Source: Actinomycetes bacterium
GTDB taxonomy: Bacteria; Actinomycetota; Acidimicrobiia; Acidimicrobiales; Acidimicrobiaceae
Length of the DNA stretch: 64,000 bases
Assembly: GCA_021819725.1 (NCBI GenBank)
Contig: JAKAQR010000001.1
Span: 1 to 64,000, forward strand
Direction: 5' to 3'
The notes under the pieces are model-generated. The model had not been told where the DNA came from. It made no database searches and was given only the letters and a program-made list of their open reading frames with translations. This document shows, piece after piece, positions 1-8,164 of the stretch. Position 1 is the stretch's first letter; each line of letters begins with the position of its first letter. The position numbers were made by a program, and so were the translations under genes.

Positions 1-16
1 CGAGTTTGGTCGCCAT
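1..16 (-). CDS. 5' end of an unidentified gene running off the left edge
   Basis: On the minus strand an ATG at 16 is preceded by GGTGGAGGTTC, a strong GGAGG ribosome-binding site 4 bases from the start. Only the first five residues (MATKL) lie inside the window, so the product cannot be identified. It would be divergent from nfo. The call rests only on the Shine-Dalgarno and start. Confidence 0.35.
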
Positions 17-47
17 GAACCTCCACCTAGCATGTTGTTCGAATTGC

Positions 48-68
48 GGTGGTCCTCGGTCGACCACC
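48..68. promoter_or_regulatory. Inverted repeat in the divergent region before nfo
   Basis: GGTGGTC at 48-54 and GACCACC at 62-68 are perfect inverted arms with a 7-base spacer. They sit between the start of the left-edge gene and nfo, where both promoters must lie. It could be an operator or a small hairpin; nothing in the sequence names a regulator. Confidence 0.3.
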
Positions 69-122
69 ATCGGGCAATACTAGTCGGACGACGGAGAGGG
101 GTCAGCAGCTAGCCTTGCTCCA

Positions 123-977
123 ATGCGGGTAGGTGCTCATGTCTCGGCGGCTGGAGGATTCGATGGTCTGATAGATCGGGCAGGTGCGCTTGGTGTGCAA
201 GCAGCACAGTTCTTTCTCTCTTCGCCCCGAACCTGGAAGTATCGCCCGCTAGCGGCTCCGGCGAGTGGTCCGGTGAGCCAGGCGGCACGGCTCCGTGGAG
301 TTGACGACCTCGTCGTTCACGCCTCCTACCTCATCAATTTGGGGTCGAATGATCCGCAACTCGTCACCAAATCGAGCGAGTTGCTGGCGGCCGTCATGGC
401 CACGTCGGTTGAGAAGTCGCTCTCTGCCGTGGTTCTCCATCCGGGATCGCATAAGGGTTATGGTTTTTTGGAGAGCCTTGAAAGTTGGCGGCGAGCGGTA
501 GCGCCAACGGTGTCCCTTGCCTCGGAGACGACGCAATTGCTTCTTGAGAACACAGCCGGAGGAGGCGCTTCGATGGGTCGGTCAGTCGCTGAGCTTCGCC
601 AACTCGTTGAACGATGCGAGCGGCCAGAGGTGGTGGGCATCTGCATCGACACTCAACATCTCTTTGCTGCTGGTTATGATCTGCGCGATCGGGCTCTCGC
701 CGATGAGCTGGCTGATGAACTCAAGAGCACATTTGGCAAGGTAGCCGTCGTCCATCTCAATGATTCAGCGTCGGAACTCGGTTCGGCGCATGACCGTCAT
801 GCCAATCTTGGTGAGGGTGAGATTGGGTTAGATGCGCTGATCGATTTTGTCCATCACGAGGTCTTTCAATCTGCCGATCTCATTCTTGAGGTACCTGGTT
901 CCGGTGACGGGCCTCGCATCGAAGATGTCGTGCAGCTGCGAGATGCGCTAGCAAACTCTGGAGCGTCAGGCTCCTGA
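123..977 (+). CDS. nfo: Deoxyribonuclease IV (endonuclease IV, AP endonuclease family 2)
   Basis: Zinc-dependent apurinic/apyrimidinic endonuclease that cleaves 5' of abasic sites in base-excision repair, in the cytoplasm. The 284-residue length is normal for the family. Family motifs appear in order: HVSAAGG near the N-terminus, HPGSHKG, LLENTAGGG, CIDTQHLFAAGYD and the C-terminal HLNDS...DRHANLGEGEIG. These supply the His, Glu and Asp ligands of the trinuclear zinc site. The ATG at 123 begins MRVGAHVSAAGG, the usual family start. It converges with the HAD gene at 1086-1745, leaving about 100 bases with no evident terminator. Confidence 0.93.
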   Translation: MRVGAHVSAAGGFDGLIDRAGALGVQAAQFFLSSPRTWKYRPLAAPASGPVSQAARLRGVDDLVVHASYLINLGSNDPQLVTKSSELLAAVMATSVEKSLSAVVLHPGSHKGYGFLESLESWRRAVAPTVSLASETTQLLLENTAGGGASMGRSVAELRQLVERCERPEVVGICIDTQHLFAAGYDLRDRALADELADELKSTFGKVAVVHLNDSASELGSAHDRHANLGEGEIGLDALIDFVHHEVFQSADLILEVPGSGDGPRIEDVVQLRDALANSGASGS

Positions 978-1085
978 GTGCCAAATGCTTGCGTGTTGGT
1001 CCCGTGTGCGCCAGCGTTGAGGGTGTCGATTCGCAGAACTCGCTGGGGTAGTCGTTCTTGGGATCGGCAGCGACTCGTCGGTGTT

Positions 1086-1745
1086 TCAGATCTCTCCATT
1101 GACCTCGAGGCCATTATCCTGTAGATACGACTCCAGTGCGTTCATGCCAACGTATCGGTGGCTGCGGTAGCCGGCGTCGGTCGCGGCCCTCACATTCTCA
1201 GCGCGATCATCAATAAAGACTGTCTGCGAAGGCGTGATTGGGAACGTTGTGGAGAGGGTATTGAAGAAGTCTCGAGATGGTTTGGCAACACCGATGAGTC
1301 CTGATACGAGAATGCCGCGAAAGGTTGCTAGGAATGCAAACGTCGCCATCGCCCCATCCCAGTACTCGGCGGGCCAGTTCGTTGCCGCATAGGTTGGGTG
1401 GCCGGCATCGTTGAGCCGATGCAAGAGCGCGACCATCTGGCGCGAAACGGGCCCCCACATCTCTGGAAAGCGATCGTGATAGGCGCGGATCGGGCCCGCG
1501 AGCCCAGGGTTGGCGGTGAGCAGTGCTTGTGATGCGATGGAGAACGGAACGCCGCGATCGAGCTGGGCATGCCAAGTTGGTGTGCAAACCTGCTCGAGGA
1601 AGCGTTCCATGTCGCGCTCGTTGGCGAAGATTTTGCGGTAGAGGTGCCGTGGATCCCAATCGATGAAGACCCCACCGAGATCGAAGACAACGGCGGTAGC
1701 GGGGGGCGTCCCGGTTGTGGTGCGTATGGATTCCGCTTCGCTCAC
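1086..1745 (-). CDS. HAD-superfamily hydrolase (subfamily IA, YihX-like)
   Basis: Predicted small-molecule phosphatase of the haloacid dehalogenase superfamily, 219 residues. Motif I is VVFDLGGVFIDWDP with the nucleophile Asp, and motif IV is TVFIDDRAENVRAATDAGY. Between them lies a helical cap and VAKPSRDFF, which carries the motif III lysine. FDLGGVxxDWxP resembles the YihX/alpha-glucose-1-phosphate phosphatase branch, but the substrate cannot be read from sequence. It is transcribed toward nfo and stands alone. Confidence 0.8.
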   Translation of the reverse strand: MSEAESIRTTTGTPPATAVVFDLGGVFIDWDPRHLYRKIFANERDMERFLEQVCTPTWHAQLDRGVPFSIASQALLTANPGLAGPIRAYHDRFPEMWGPVSRQMVALLHRLNDAGHPTYAATNWPAEYWDGAMATFAFLATFRGILVSGLIGVAKPSRDFFNTLSTTFPITPSQTVFIDDRAENVRAATDAGYRSHRYVGMNALESYLQDNGLEVNGEI

Positions 1746-2085
1746 ACCGTCATACCCTACCGGGTGTCAGTCCCTGATCTTGGCTTTGCCGATTGGGACT
1801 CTTGCAGCGTGCATTCGATTCGCGAGGCCCCTTCGGCCCGCAGATCCATTACCGTCTGCCAACGGCAGTGCCGGCGAACACCGATACACAACGGGTTTTC
1901 GCTCCGGTGTCGCGTCATCGCGCGGTATGGACAGTCATGGTTCCTCATGAGATGTTGGAGCCGATTCGGACCTTCCTCCGCCGCGTCCGCTGATGGGGAC
2001 GCGGCGCAAGAGATCAGAATGGTTCGCGTGTTTTTGGCTAATGGAGGGCAACTGGTAGCTATGTAGCAGCCTGCATCCACCCAGA
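1746..2085. other. Intergenic stretch, no supported gene
   Basis: This lies between the start of the HAD gene and the stop of the secreted-protein gene, both on the minus strand. A long open frame crosses it on the minus strand (1757-2572), but most of that frame overlaps the better-supported secreted-protein gene and it has no family motifs. The HAD promoter probably lies here; I see no clear promoter hexamers or hairpin. Confidence 0.4.
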
Positions 2086-2877
2086 CTACTGTACGTTCCG
2101 GAGTTCGGTCGTGAGTGCAACGACCGGGAGGCTGATAGTGTTTGCGCCAACATCGAGGTTGGGGAGTGACCCGGTGAGGCCTCCAACGCGATAGTCGGCT
2201 GACCAATGTTCTATTAAGGAAGCCTCGAGGAGGCCTGATTGCTCCGGACGGTACCAGGTCAGGGCAGCGTTTCCAGTTGGAGGAACTCCGGGCGGGGGCG
2301 CGTGGTTGAACTGCCATGAACTCCATGACCAGGCGTGGATCACGAGCAGTCCGTCGTTGGTGGACAGCGTAGTGGTAGCGGTCGGAGTCGTCGAGGTGAG
2401 CAGTTGCAAAGGAACGTTGACGATACCGAACGACGGATGAGCCGCGATGCTGGGTCGAGGTAGCCGGTCGTTCACGACTTGGATCCAGAGGGCGAGGAGA
2501 TCCAGATGACTGATGGGGTTGGTGTCGCATCGTGGGTACACGCTCAGGCGTGCCCACATCGCCTCTGCCCACGACACTTCGGCTTGGTACAGGGATTGAG
2601 AAGGGGGAACAACTGTGTGATAGGTCACACAGCTCACTGCTAGCGATGCCCCGGTATGGGTTACGAGTGAAGGAATAAAGACTGGCCCGAGTGAGGGAAC
2701 ACCAGGGTTTGCGGTCTCCGTGCGCGATCCGCGCAGGACGATATGATAGGTTGATCCCGATCCTTCACCCTTGATGATTACAGCGGTGAGTTGCGTCGAC
2801 GCGCGTGCGCCTGTGGCGATTACCGCGGCGATGATAATAGCGGCCGCGATGCGCAGATTGCGCAACGGTTGCAACAT
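2086..2877 (-). CDS. Secreted protein of unknown function
   Basis: A 263-residue protein with a clear Sec signal peptide: positive residues (LRNLR), a hydrophobic core (IAAAIIIAAVIA) and an Ala-rich cleavage region near residue 26. The mature part is rich in Thr, Ser, Pro and Val, with two cysteines in SCVTY and RCDTN. I recognise no domain. The start has a strong AAGGAGGG ribosome-binding site a few bases upstream, which favours this frame over the overlapping open frame on the same strand. It appears monocistronic and is probably an extracytoplasmic protein of limited distribution. Confidence 0.65.
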   Translation of the reverse strand: MLQPLRNLRIAAAIIIAAVIATGARASTQLTAVIIKGEGSGSTYHIVLRGSRTETANPGVPSLGPVFIPSLVTHTGASLAVSCVTYHTVVPPSQSLYQAEVSWAEAMWARLSVYPRCDTNPISHLDLLALWIQVVNDRLPRPSIAAHPSFGIVNVPLQLLTSTTPTATTTLSTNDGLLVIHAWSWSSWQFNHAPPPGVPPTGNAALTWYRPEQSGLLEASLIEHWSADYRVGGLTGSLPNLDVGANTISLPVVALTTELRNVQ

Positions 2878-3096
2878 GAGCCCTCCTTGGCAGCTTCTTC
2901 AGTCTGGGGTATCGTCTTGACCCGATAGATCGGGGCCTTTTCCAAGGTGTGCTCCACCTATCATCGAGTGGTGACCCCGGTGGCTCTTCCATGAGCCAAG
3001 ACCTACACTAGCCATCCGATTGCGCGCCGTCAAGGCATCCGTCAAGGATGATGTGGTCAGACGATCTTGGACCAAAACATGTGGCTAACGTCCTGG

Positions 3097-3870
3097 TTAC
3101 GCTCCGAAGGCATGATAACCGCCGTCGACGTGAATCAGTTCGCCAGTGGTCATCGGGAAGAAGTCGGACAAGAGAGCTACCACGCTCCGAGCGACAGGCA
3201 GGGCATTCTCAGGGTCCCAACCGAGAGGAGAGCGATCCCCCCAATTGTCCTGGAACATTTTGAAGGCCTCAATCGATTTGGCAGCGATGGTGCGAATCGG
3301 CCCTGCAGAGATGAGATTGACGCGGATTTGGGAACCTCCAAGTTCTCGAGCCAGATAGCGACTGAGCGACTCGAGACCAGCCTTAGCGACACCCATCCAG
3401 TTGTAGCCAGGCCACGCGACGGTTGCGTCGAAGTCAAGGCCCACGATGGATGCCCCCTCGGCGGCTGCCAATAACGGGCGAAAAGCTCTGGCCAGCTCCG
3501 AGAGGGAAAATGCCGATACCTGGAGGGCAATGGCGACATCCTCCCATGGGGCTTCCAGCATCGGCTTGTCCAGGCAGGAGGGTGGCGCGTAACCGATGGC
3601 ATGGACAATTCCGTCAAGATGTGCCCAGCTCTTACCCACTTCGACGGCTGCCTGATCGACTGAGGTGGGGTTGCCAGCGTCGAGTTCGATGACCTGCACA
3701 TCGGCACCCAACTTCGCTGCGACTCGTCGTGTGATTGAGAGACCCCGACCAAAACCCGTGAGAATGATCTCGGCGCCTTCGTCGCGCGCGACGGAGGCGA
3801 TATGATACGCGATCGATGAGGTGTTGAGAACACCAGTGATCAGAAGCTGCTTTTCGTCTAGGATGCCCAT
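3097..3870 (-). CDS. fabI: Enoyl-[acyl-carrier-protein] reductase (NADH), FabI/InhA type
   Basis: NADH-dependent enoyl reductase of fatty acid synthesis II, a short-chain dehydrogenase of 257 residues. The N-terminus LLITGVLNTSSIAYHIA is the FabI/InhA variant of the nucleotide-binding loop. The catalytic region GLDFDATVAWPGYNWMGVAKAGLESLSRYLARELG contains the YNWM-VAK active-site Tyr and Lys and resembles InhA closely. ISAGPIRT and the C-terminal HVDGGYHAFGA are also typical. It is divergent from npdG across about 90 bases. A purine-rich GGGAGATGG precedes the ATG. Confidence 0.92.
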   Translation of the reverse strand: MGILDEKQLLITGVLNTSSIAYHIASVARDEGAEIILTGFGRGLSITRRVAAKLGADVQVIELDAGNPTSVDQAAVEVGKSWAHLDGIVHAIGYAPPSCLDKPMLEAPWEDVAIALQVSAFSLSELARAFRPLLAAAEGASIVGLDFDATVAWPGYNWMGVAKAGLESLSRYLARELGGSQIRVNLISAGPIRTIAAKSIEAFKMFQDNWGDRSPLGWDPENALPVARSVVALLSDFFPMTTGELIHVDGGYHAFGA

Positions 3871-3962
3871 TCCATCTCCCTGGCCGTAAACTCTACTCAG
3901 AGTAATAGCAGCTTAGATTGGTATGAGCACACTACGAAACGACATCGAGTGAGGAGTTGGGT

Positions 3963-4622
3963 TTGCAGATCGGAATATTGGGAGGGACAGGCCCTCTGGG
4001 CAGTGCGCTGGGTGCAAGACTTGCGGCGAGCCATCTGTCAGTGGGGTTGGGTTCGAGGGACAGGACCAAGGCCGTCGAGGTTGCCAAGGGCATGATGGGC
4101 CGGTGGCCGGAGGTGGATGGATACCTGGTTGGCGCCGACAACGAAGAGGTCGCCAGAGCGCAAATGGTTTTTGTAGCGGTTCCCTGGGAAGCCACGATCC
4201 GGTTGGTGGAACCACTCGAACACGTTTTGGAGGGTAAGATCGTCGTCTCCATGGCGAACGCGCTGGTGAAGGTGGGTGACGAGTTCGCCGCTCTTACCGT
4301 CCCACGAGGCTCGGCGGCCCAACTCCTACAGGCGAGACTGCCCGCAGCCATGGTGGTGGCAGCCCTGCATCATGTACCCGCACGATCGCTTGCCAACCTT
4401 TCCCGACCTGTCGAGGTCGATACGCTTGTCTGTGCTGACTCCTCCAGTGCGAGGAGTCAGGTGGCGGTCATCCTGTCAAGGATCCCGGGACTGCGGGTCT
4501 TGGAGGCTGGATCACTGGCCCAGGCACCCGCTATCGAGGCGATGACGGCGGTGCTGTTAAACATCAATTTGCGGTACAAGGCGACGGCGTCAATCCGCCT
4601 GACTGGCGTGGAGGTTGCGTAG
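3963..4622 (+). CDS. npdG: NADPH-dependent F420 reductase (F420H2:NADP oxidoreductase)
   Basis: Exchanges hydride between F420 and NADP+, linking F420-dependent reactions to the NADPH pool. The N-terminal Rossmann motif is MQIGILGGTGPLGSALGARLA, followed by GLGSRDRTKA, which contacts the NADP phosphate. AVPWEATIRLVEPL, HHVPARSLANL and a C-terminal PAIEAMTAVLLNINLRYK match the npdG family; 219 residues is normal. I prefer the TTG at 3963 to the one at 3957 because GAGGAG at 3951-3956 is then spaced 6 bases. The next gene starts immediately after the stop, so it probably leads an operon with mshC, thrS and the HIT gene. Confidence 0.82.
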   Translation: MQIGILGGTGPLGSALGARLAASHLSVGLGSRDRTKAVEVAKGMMGRWPEVDGYLVGADNEEVARAQMVFVAVPWEATIRLVEPLEHVLEGKIVVSMANALVKVGDEFAALTVPRGSAAQLLQARLPAAMVVAALHHVPARSLANLSRPVEVDTLVCADSSSARSQVAVILSRIPGLRVLEAGSLAQAPAIEAMTAVLLNINLRYKATASIRLTGVEVA

Positions 4623-5744
4623 GTGAAGATCTTTGATACCGCCCGCGAGGCGCTCGTTGAGCTTGATGTCCACCAAGTCGCCCGTATCTACACCTGCGGC
4701 ATTACTCCCTATGATGCTGCCCACATGGGTCATGCAGCGGTCTATGTGACCTTTGATCTCTTGCAGCGCAATCTCGCGAGGCATAACGTGATCTCTACGT
4801 GTGTCCGGAATGTGACCGACGTCGATGATGATATCCTGCGCAAGGCTCGAACGATTGGCGCGAACTATCTGGATCTCGCTGCGCGAGAGATGGCTAAGTT
4901 CGATCGTGATATGGCTGGCCTTGGCCTTGCTCGACCGCATGCAGAGCCGAGGGCGACCTCGGCGATTCCAGAGATTTTGACGATGGTCGGTGATCTCATG
5001 GATGGTGGCTTTGCCTACCAAGTCGATGGCTGGGTCTACTTTGAGGTGGCGAAGGCGCCTCATTTTGGGAAGGTGTCCCACCTTCCGCGTGACATGATGA
5101 TGGAGCTTGCCGCCGAACGAGGTGGCAATCCAGGTGATCTGCGAAAGCGTGATCCGCTCGACTTTGTGTTGTGGCAACCGTCGCTTCCGGACGAACCTTC
5201 ATGGGAGTCACGCTTTGGACCCGGACGTCCTGGATGGCATATCGAATGTTCGGCACTGGCCATGCGAGAATTGGGTCCGGTTGTCGATATCCATGGAGGC
5301 GGTTCAGATCTGATCTTCCCTCACCATGAGTGTGAAGCGGCACAGACGGAGGCGATCACCGGCGGTGAGTTCGTGAAACACTGGATGCACGTTGGGATGG
5401 TCTGCCTTGACGGAGTCAAGATGTCCAAGTCGCTTGGGAACCTTGTGTTTGTCGGTGACTTACTTAAAGATTCCACTGGCGAGGAGATTCGCTTGGCCAT
5501 TTTGAGCCATCACTATCGATCGACCTGGGACTGGTCCGATGCCGTGTTGGCGAGCGCAAAGGAGCGTATTGCCAGGTGGCGTGCGAGCGGACCTGGTAGA
5601 GGCGCTTTTGATGAAGTAGCGGCGGCTCTCGATAATGACCTCGATACGCCAACGGCTATTGCGGCAATCGAACGTGCCGTCGCTGAGGGTCAGGGCGTCA
5701 GGGATACGGTTACATTATTGGGAATCGATTTGGAGGTTTCGTGA
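4623..5744 (+). CDS. mshC: L-cysteine:1D-myo-inositol 2-amino-2-deoxy-glucopyranoside ligase (MshC)
   Basis: ATP-dependent ligation of cysteine to GlcN-inositol in mycothiol synthesis. It is a cysteinyl-tRNA synthetase paralogue with the zinc and HIGH region TCGITPYDAAHMGHA, RNVTDVDDDIL, WHIECSALAMRELG, HGGGSDLIFPHHECEAAQ and KMSKSLGN. At 373 residues it lacks the tRNA-binding C-terminal domain of CysS, and CGITPYDAxHxGHA is the MshC form rather than the CGPTVY form of CysS, so I call MshC. The GTG start follows the npdG stop directly with GGAGG upstream. The stop overlaps the thrS start by 4 bases. A CysS-like role cannot be fully excluded. Confidence 0.87.
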   Translation: MKIFDTAREALVELDVHQVARIYTCGITPYDAAHMGHAAVYVTFDLLQRNLARHNVISTCVRNVTDVDDDILRKARTIGANYLDLAAREMAKFDRDMAGLGLARPHAEPRATSAIPEILTMVGDLMDGGFAYQVDGWVYFEVAKAPHFGKVSHLPRDMMMELAAERGGNPGDLRKRDPLDFVLWQPSLPDEPSWESRFGPGRPGWHIECSALAMRELGPVVDIHGGGSDLIFPHHECEAAQTEAITGGEFVKHWMHVGMVCLDGVKMSKSLGNLVFVGDLLKDSTGEEIRLAILSHHYRSTWDWSDAVLASAKERIARWRASGPGRGAFDEVAAALDNDLDTPTAIAAIERAVAEGQGVRDTVTLLGIDLEVS

Positions 5745-7669
5745 AGCTAGACGGTCAGAGCTATGAGGAGTCCGTGAGCAGTGGTACCGATCTTCTCGCT
5801 CGGCTGCCCAAGGCAACCGCTAAGGATGTGGTCGCCTTACGGGTTAACGGTGTACTGGTTGATATCAGGCACTCGCTTGATCCTGATGATGAGGTAGTGC
5901 TCATCCATGCCGATAGTCATGATGGGCTCGACATCGTGCGACACTCGTCGGCCCACGTGCTTGCCCAGGCTGTGGTGCGACTGTTTCCGGGAGCGCAGTA
6001 CGCGATTGGTCCAACGACTGAAGACGGTTTCTTTTACGACTTTCTCCTACCAAATGATGGGCGTTTCGAGGAATCTGACCTCGCGAAGGTCGAGGGGGAG
6101 ATGCGCCGTATCGTGGCCGAAGATCAACCGTTTATACGGGCTGAGGTCACGATTGAGGAGGCTGAAGAGCTCTTTGCTTCGCAGCTCTTCAAGCGAGAGA
6201 TCTTGGCCGCTATCCGTGATGTTGATGCGGCGCAGATCGTCTCAGTCTACCGTAATCGCCCCGATTTTGTTGACCTGTGCCGGGGGCCACATGTTCCCTC
6301 AACTCGTTACCTCAAGAGCTTCCGACTACAACGGGTGTCAGGCGCCTATTGGCGTGGAGACGAAAAGCGCCCGCAGCTGCAGCGTATCTACGGCATCGCC
6401 TTCGCCTCTGAGAAGGCTACTACGGACTATCTCACCTTCCTGGAGGAGTCAGAAAAACGAGATCACCGTCGCATAGGCCAGGAGTTGGATTGGTTCCACT
6501 TTCCGCCGGAGATCGGTTCTGGACTTGTGGTGTTTCACCCAAAGGGAGCCTATATCCGTTATCGCATGGAGGAGTTCTCACGAACCAAGCACCTCGACGC
6601 GGGTTATGAGCTCGTGTGGACCCCGCATCTCGCGAAATCGACGCTCTACGAAACCTCGGGTCACTTGGAGTGGTACAAGGAGGGGATGTACCCACCCATG
6701 GAGCTTGATGAGGGGGATCTCTACTACCCGAAGCCTATGAACTGTCCTGGTCACATGCTCATCTATCGCTCACAGCCACGTTCGTATCGTGACCTGCCAC
6801 TACGACTTTTCGAGTTCGGAACGGTCTACCGCTACGAACGTTCAGGAACCCTTCACGGTTTGCTCAGGGTGCGCGGTCTTACCCAAGATGACTCTCATAT
6901 CTTTTGCACTCCTTCCCAACTCAAGGATGAGTTAGGACGGCTTCTGCGGTTTGTCATCGCAATCTTACGCGCATTTGGACTCGAGGATTTTGATGCAGAG
7001 CTTTCGACGCGACCGGAGAAGTCCGTAGGTAACGATGCTGAGTGGGAGTTCGCTACCGAGGCCGCCCGGCTTGCTCTTGACACCTCTGGCATCGAGTACT
7101 CGATAGCCGAGGGGGAGGGAGCCTTCTATGCGCCCAAGATCGACATCCATCTTACGGATGCGATCGGCCGACGATGGCAGCTCTCGACGCTCCAGATCGA
7201 TCTCCAGGAGCCGCAACGGTTCGCGTTGGAGTTTCAAGATACCAGTAATCAGAAACTGCGTCCCTATATGATTCATCGGGCGCTGTTTGGATCGGTGGAG
7301 CGGTTCTTTGCCATCTTGACAGAACACTATGCAGGAGCATTGCCAGGCTGGCTGCTAGAGGAGCAGATTCGTATCCTGCCGGTCACCGAGGAGGCACAGG
7401 ATTGGGCACACACTGTGGCCCAAACCTGTAAAACCAACGGGTTGCGGGTCGTTGTCGGTTCTGCAGGCGAGCCCTTGGGTGGTCGAATTCGCAAGGCGAA
7501 GATGGATAAGGTTCCCTATATCCTCGTCGTCGGCAACAACGATGTGAGCGCTGAGACCGTTGGCGTGAACCGCCGAGGGGATACCAAGGAGCAGCGTGGT
7601 ATTGCACTCGACGTGTTCATCGCCGAGGCGGTGCAGGCCCTTCAGGAACCTACTCTCGACGCCTTCTGA
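5741..7669 (+). CDS. thrS: Threonine--tRNA ligase
   Basis: Class II synthetase charging tRNA-Thr, 642 residues with full domain order: TGS (about 1-60), second additional/editing domain with HSSAHVLAQAV (about 70-230), catalytic core (about 240-530) and anticodon-binding domain (about 540-635). Motif 2 appears as FEFGTVYRYERSGTLHGLLRVRG, and the zinc-site Cys lies in MNCPGHM with His residues downstream in ALFGSVERF and TQDDSHIF. The GTG start overlaps the mshC stop and has GGAGG upstream. The TGATG junction joins it to the HIT gene. Confidence 0.96.
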   Translation: MKLDGQSYEESVSSGTDLLARLPKATAKDVVALRVNGVLVDIRHSLDPDDEVVLIHADSHDGLDIVRHSSAHVLAQAVVRLFPGAQYAIGPTTEDGFFYDFLLPNDGRFEESDLAKVEGEMRRIVAEDQPFIRAEVTIEEAEELFASQLFKREILAAIRDVDAAQIVSVYRNRPDFVDLCRGPHVPSTRYLKSFRLQRVSGAYWRGDEKRPQLQRIYGIAFASEKATTDYLTFLEESEKRDHRRIGQELDWFHFPPEIGSGLVVFHPKGAYIRYRMEEFSRTKHLDAGYELVWTPHLAKSTLYETSGHLEWYKEGMYPPMELDEGDLYYPKPMNCPGHMLIYRSQPRSYRDLPLRLFEFGTVYRYERSGTLHGLLRVRGLTQDDSHIFCTPSQLKDELGRLLRFVIAILRAFGLEDFDAELSTRPEKSVGNDAEWEFATEAARLALDTSGIEYSIAEGEGAFYAPKIDIHLTDAIGRRWQLSTLQIDLQEPQRFALEFQDTSNQKLRPYMIHRALFGSVERFFAILTEHYAGALPGWLLEEQIRILPVTEEAQDWAHTVAQTCKTNGLRVVVGSAGEPLGGRIRKAKMDKVPYILVVGNNDVSAETVGVNRRGDTKEQRGIALDVFIAEAVQALQEPTLDAF

Positions 7670-8157
7670 TGGAACATCTCTTTGCCGGTTGGCGCGCACA
7701 ATTTGTCGCAGGAGAGGATCGCCCGGTCGGATGCGTGTTCTGCACGATCGGTGCCGAACCAGACCGTGATGATGTGCACTATGTGATTGCTCGCGGGGAT
7801 AGCTGTTTTGTAGTGCTCAACCTCTATCCATACACTTCCGGACATCTCATGGTGGTACCCAATGCACATGTGGGGGATCTTGCAGGCCTCAATGGTGTGT
7901 TAGCCGAGGAGATGTTGGTCTTCATCCGGGCAGCCCATGATGCACTACGTGCGGCCTATCACCCGGAAGGTATCAATGTTGGCATGAACCTAGGCAGAGC
8001 CGCTGGGGCAGGAATTGCTGAGCACGTCCACGTACACCTTGTACCTCGCTGGTCGGGTGATGCGAATTTTATGTCGACTCTGGCGGAGACCCGAGTTCTG
8101 CCAGAGACGCTTTCGGACTCACTAATGAAACTGCGCACGCATTGGCCCGCGCGCTAA
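7669..8157 (+). CDS. HIT-domain nucleotide hydrolase/phosphorylase
   Basis: Histidine-triad protein of 162 residues, probably acting on dinucleoside polyphosphates such as AP4A. The C-terminal HVHVHLVPRW is the catalytic triad, GCVFCTI near the N-terminus is a zinc half-site typical of the actinobacterial AP4A-phosphorylase-like branch, and NLYPYTSGHLMVVPNAHV completes the fold. It overlaps thrS by one base. The order thrS-HIT-pgsA-patA-pimA is conserved in mycobacteria, but here the EF-G2 gene on the other strand separates HIT from pgsA. Confidence 0.88.
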   Translation: MEHLFAGWRAQFVAGEDRPVGCVFCTIGAEPDRDDVHYVIARGDSCFVVLNLYPYTSGHLMVVPNAHVGDLAGLNGVLAEEMLVFIRAAHDALRAAYHPEGINVGMNLGRAAGAGIAEHVHVHLVPRWSGDANFMSTLAETRVLPETLSDSLMKLRTHWPAR

Positions 8158-8164
8158 CGGTTGG

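Noticed and set aside
1757..2572. 271-residue minus-strand frame as a gene
   Set aside because: It overlaps most of the secreted-protein gene, which has a signal peptide and a strong ribosome-binding site; this frame has neither and is Arg/His/Ser-rich like a shadow frame.
4623..5744. Truncated cysteinyl-tRNA synthetase
   Set aside because: CGITPYDAAHMGHA and the missing tRNA-binding domain are the normal form of MshC, so no truncation needs to be assumed.
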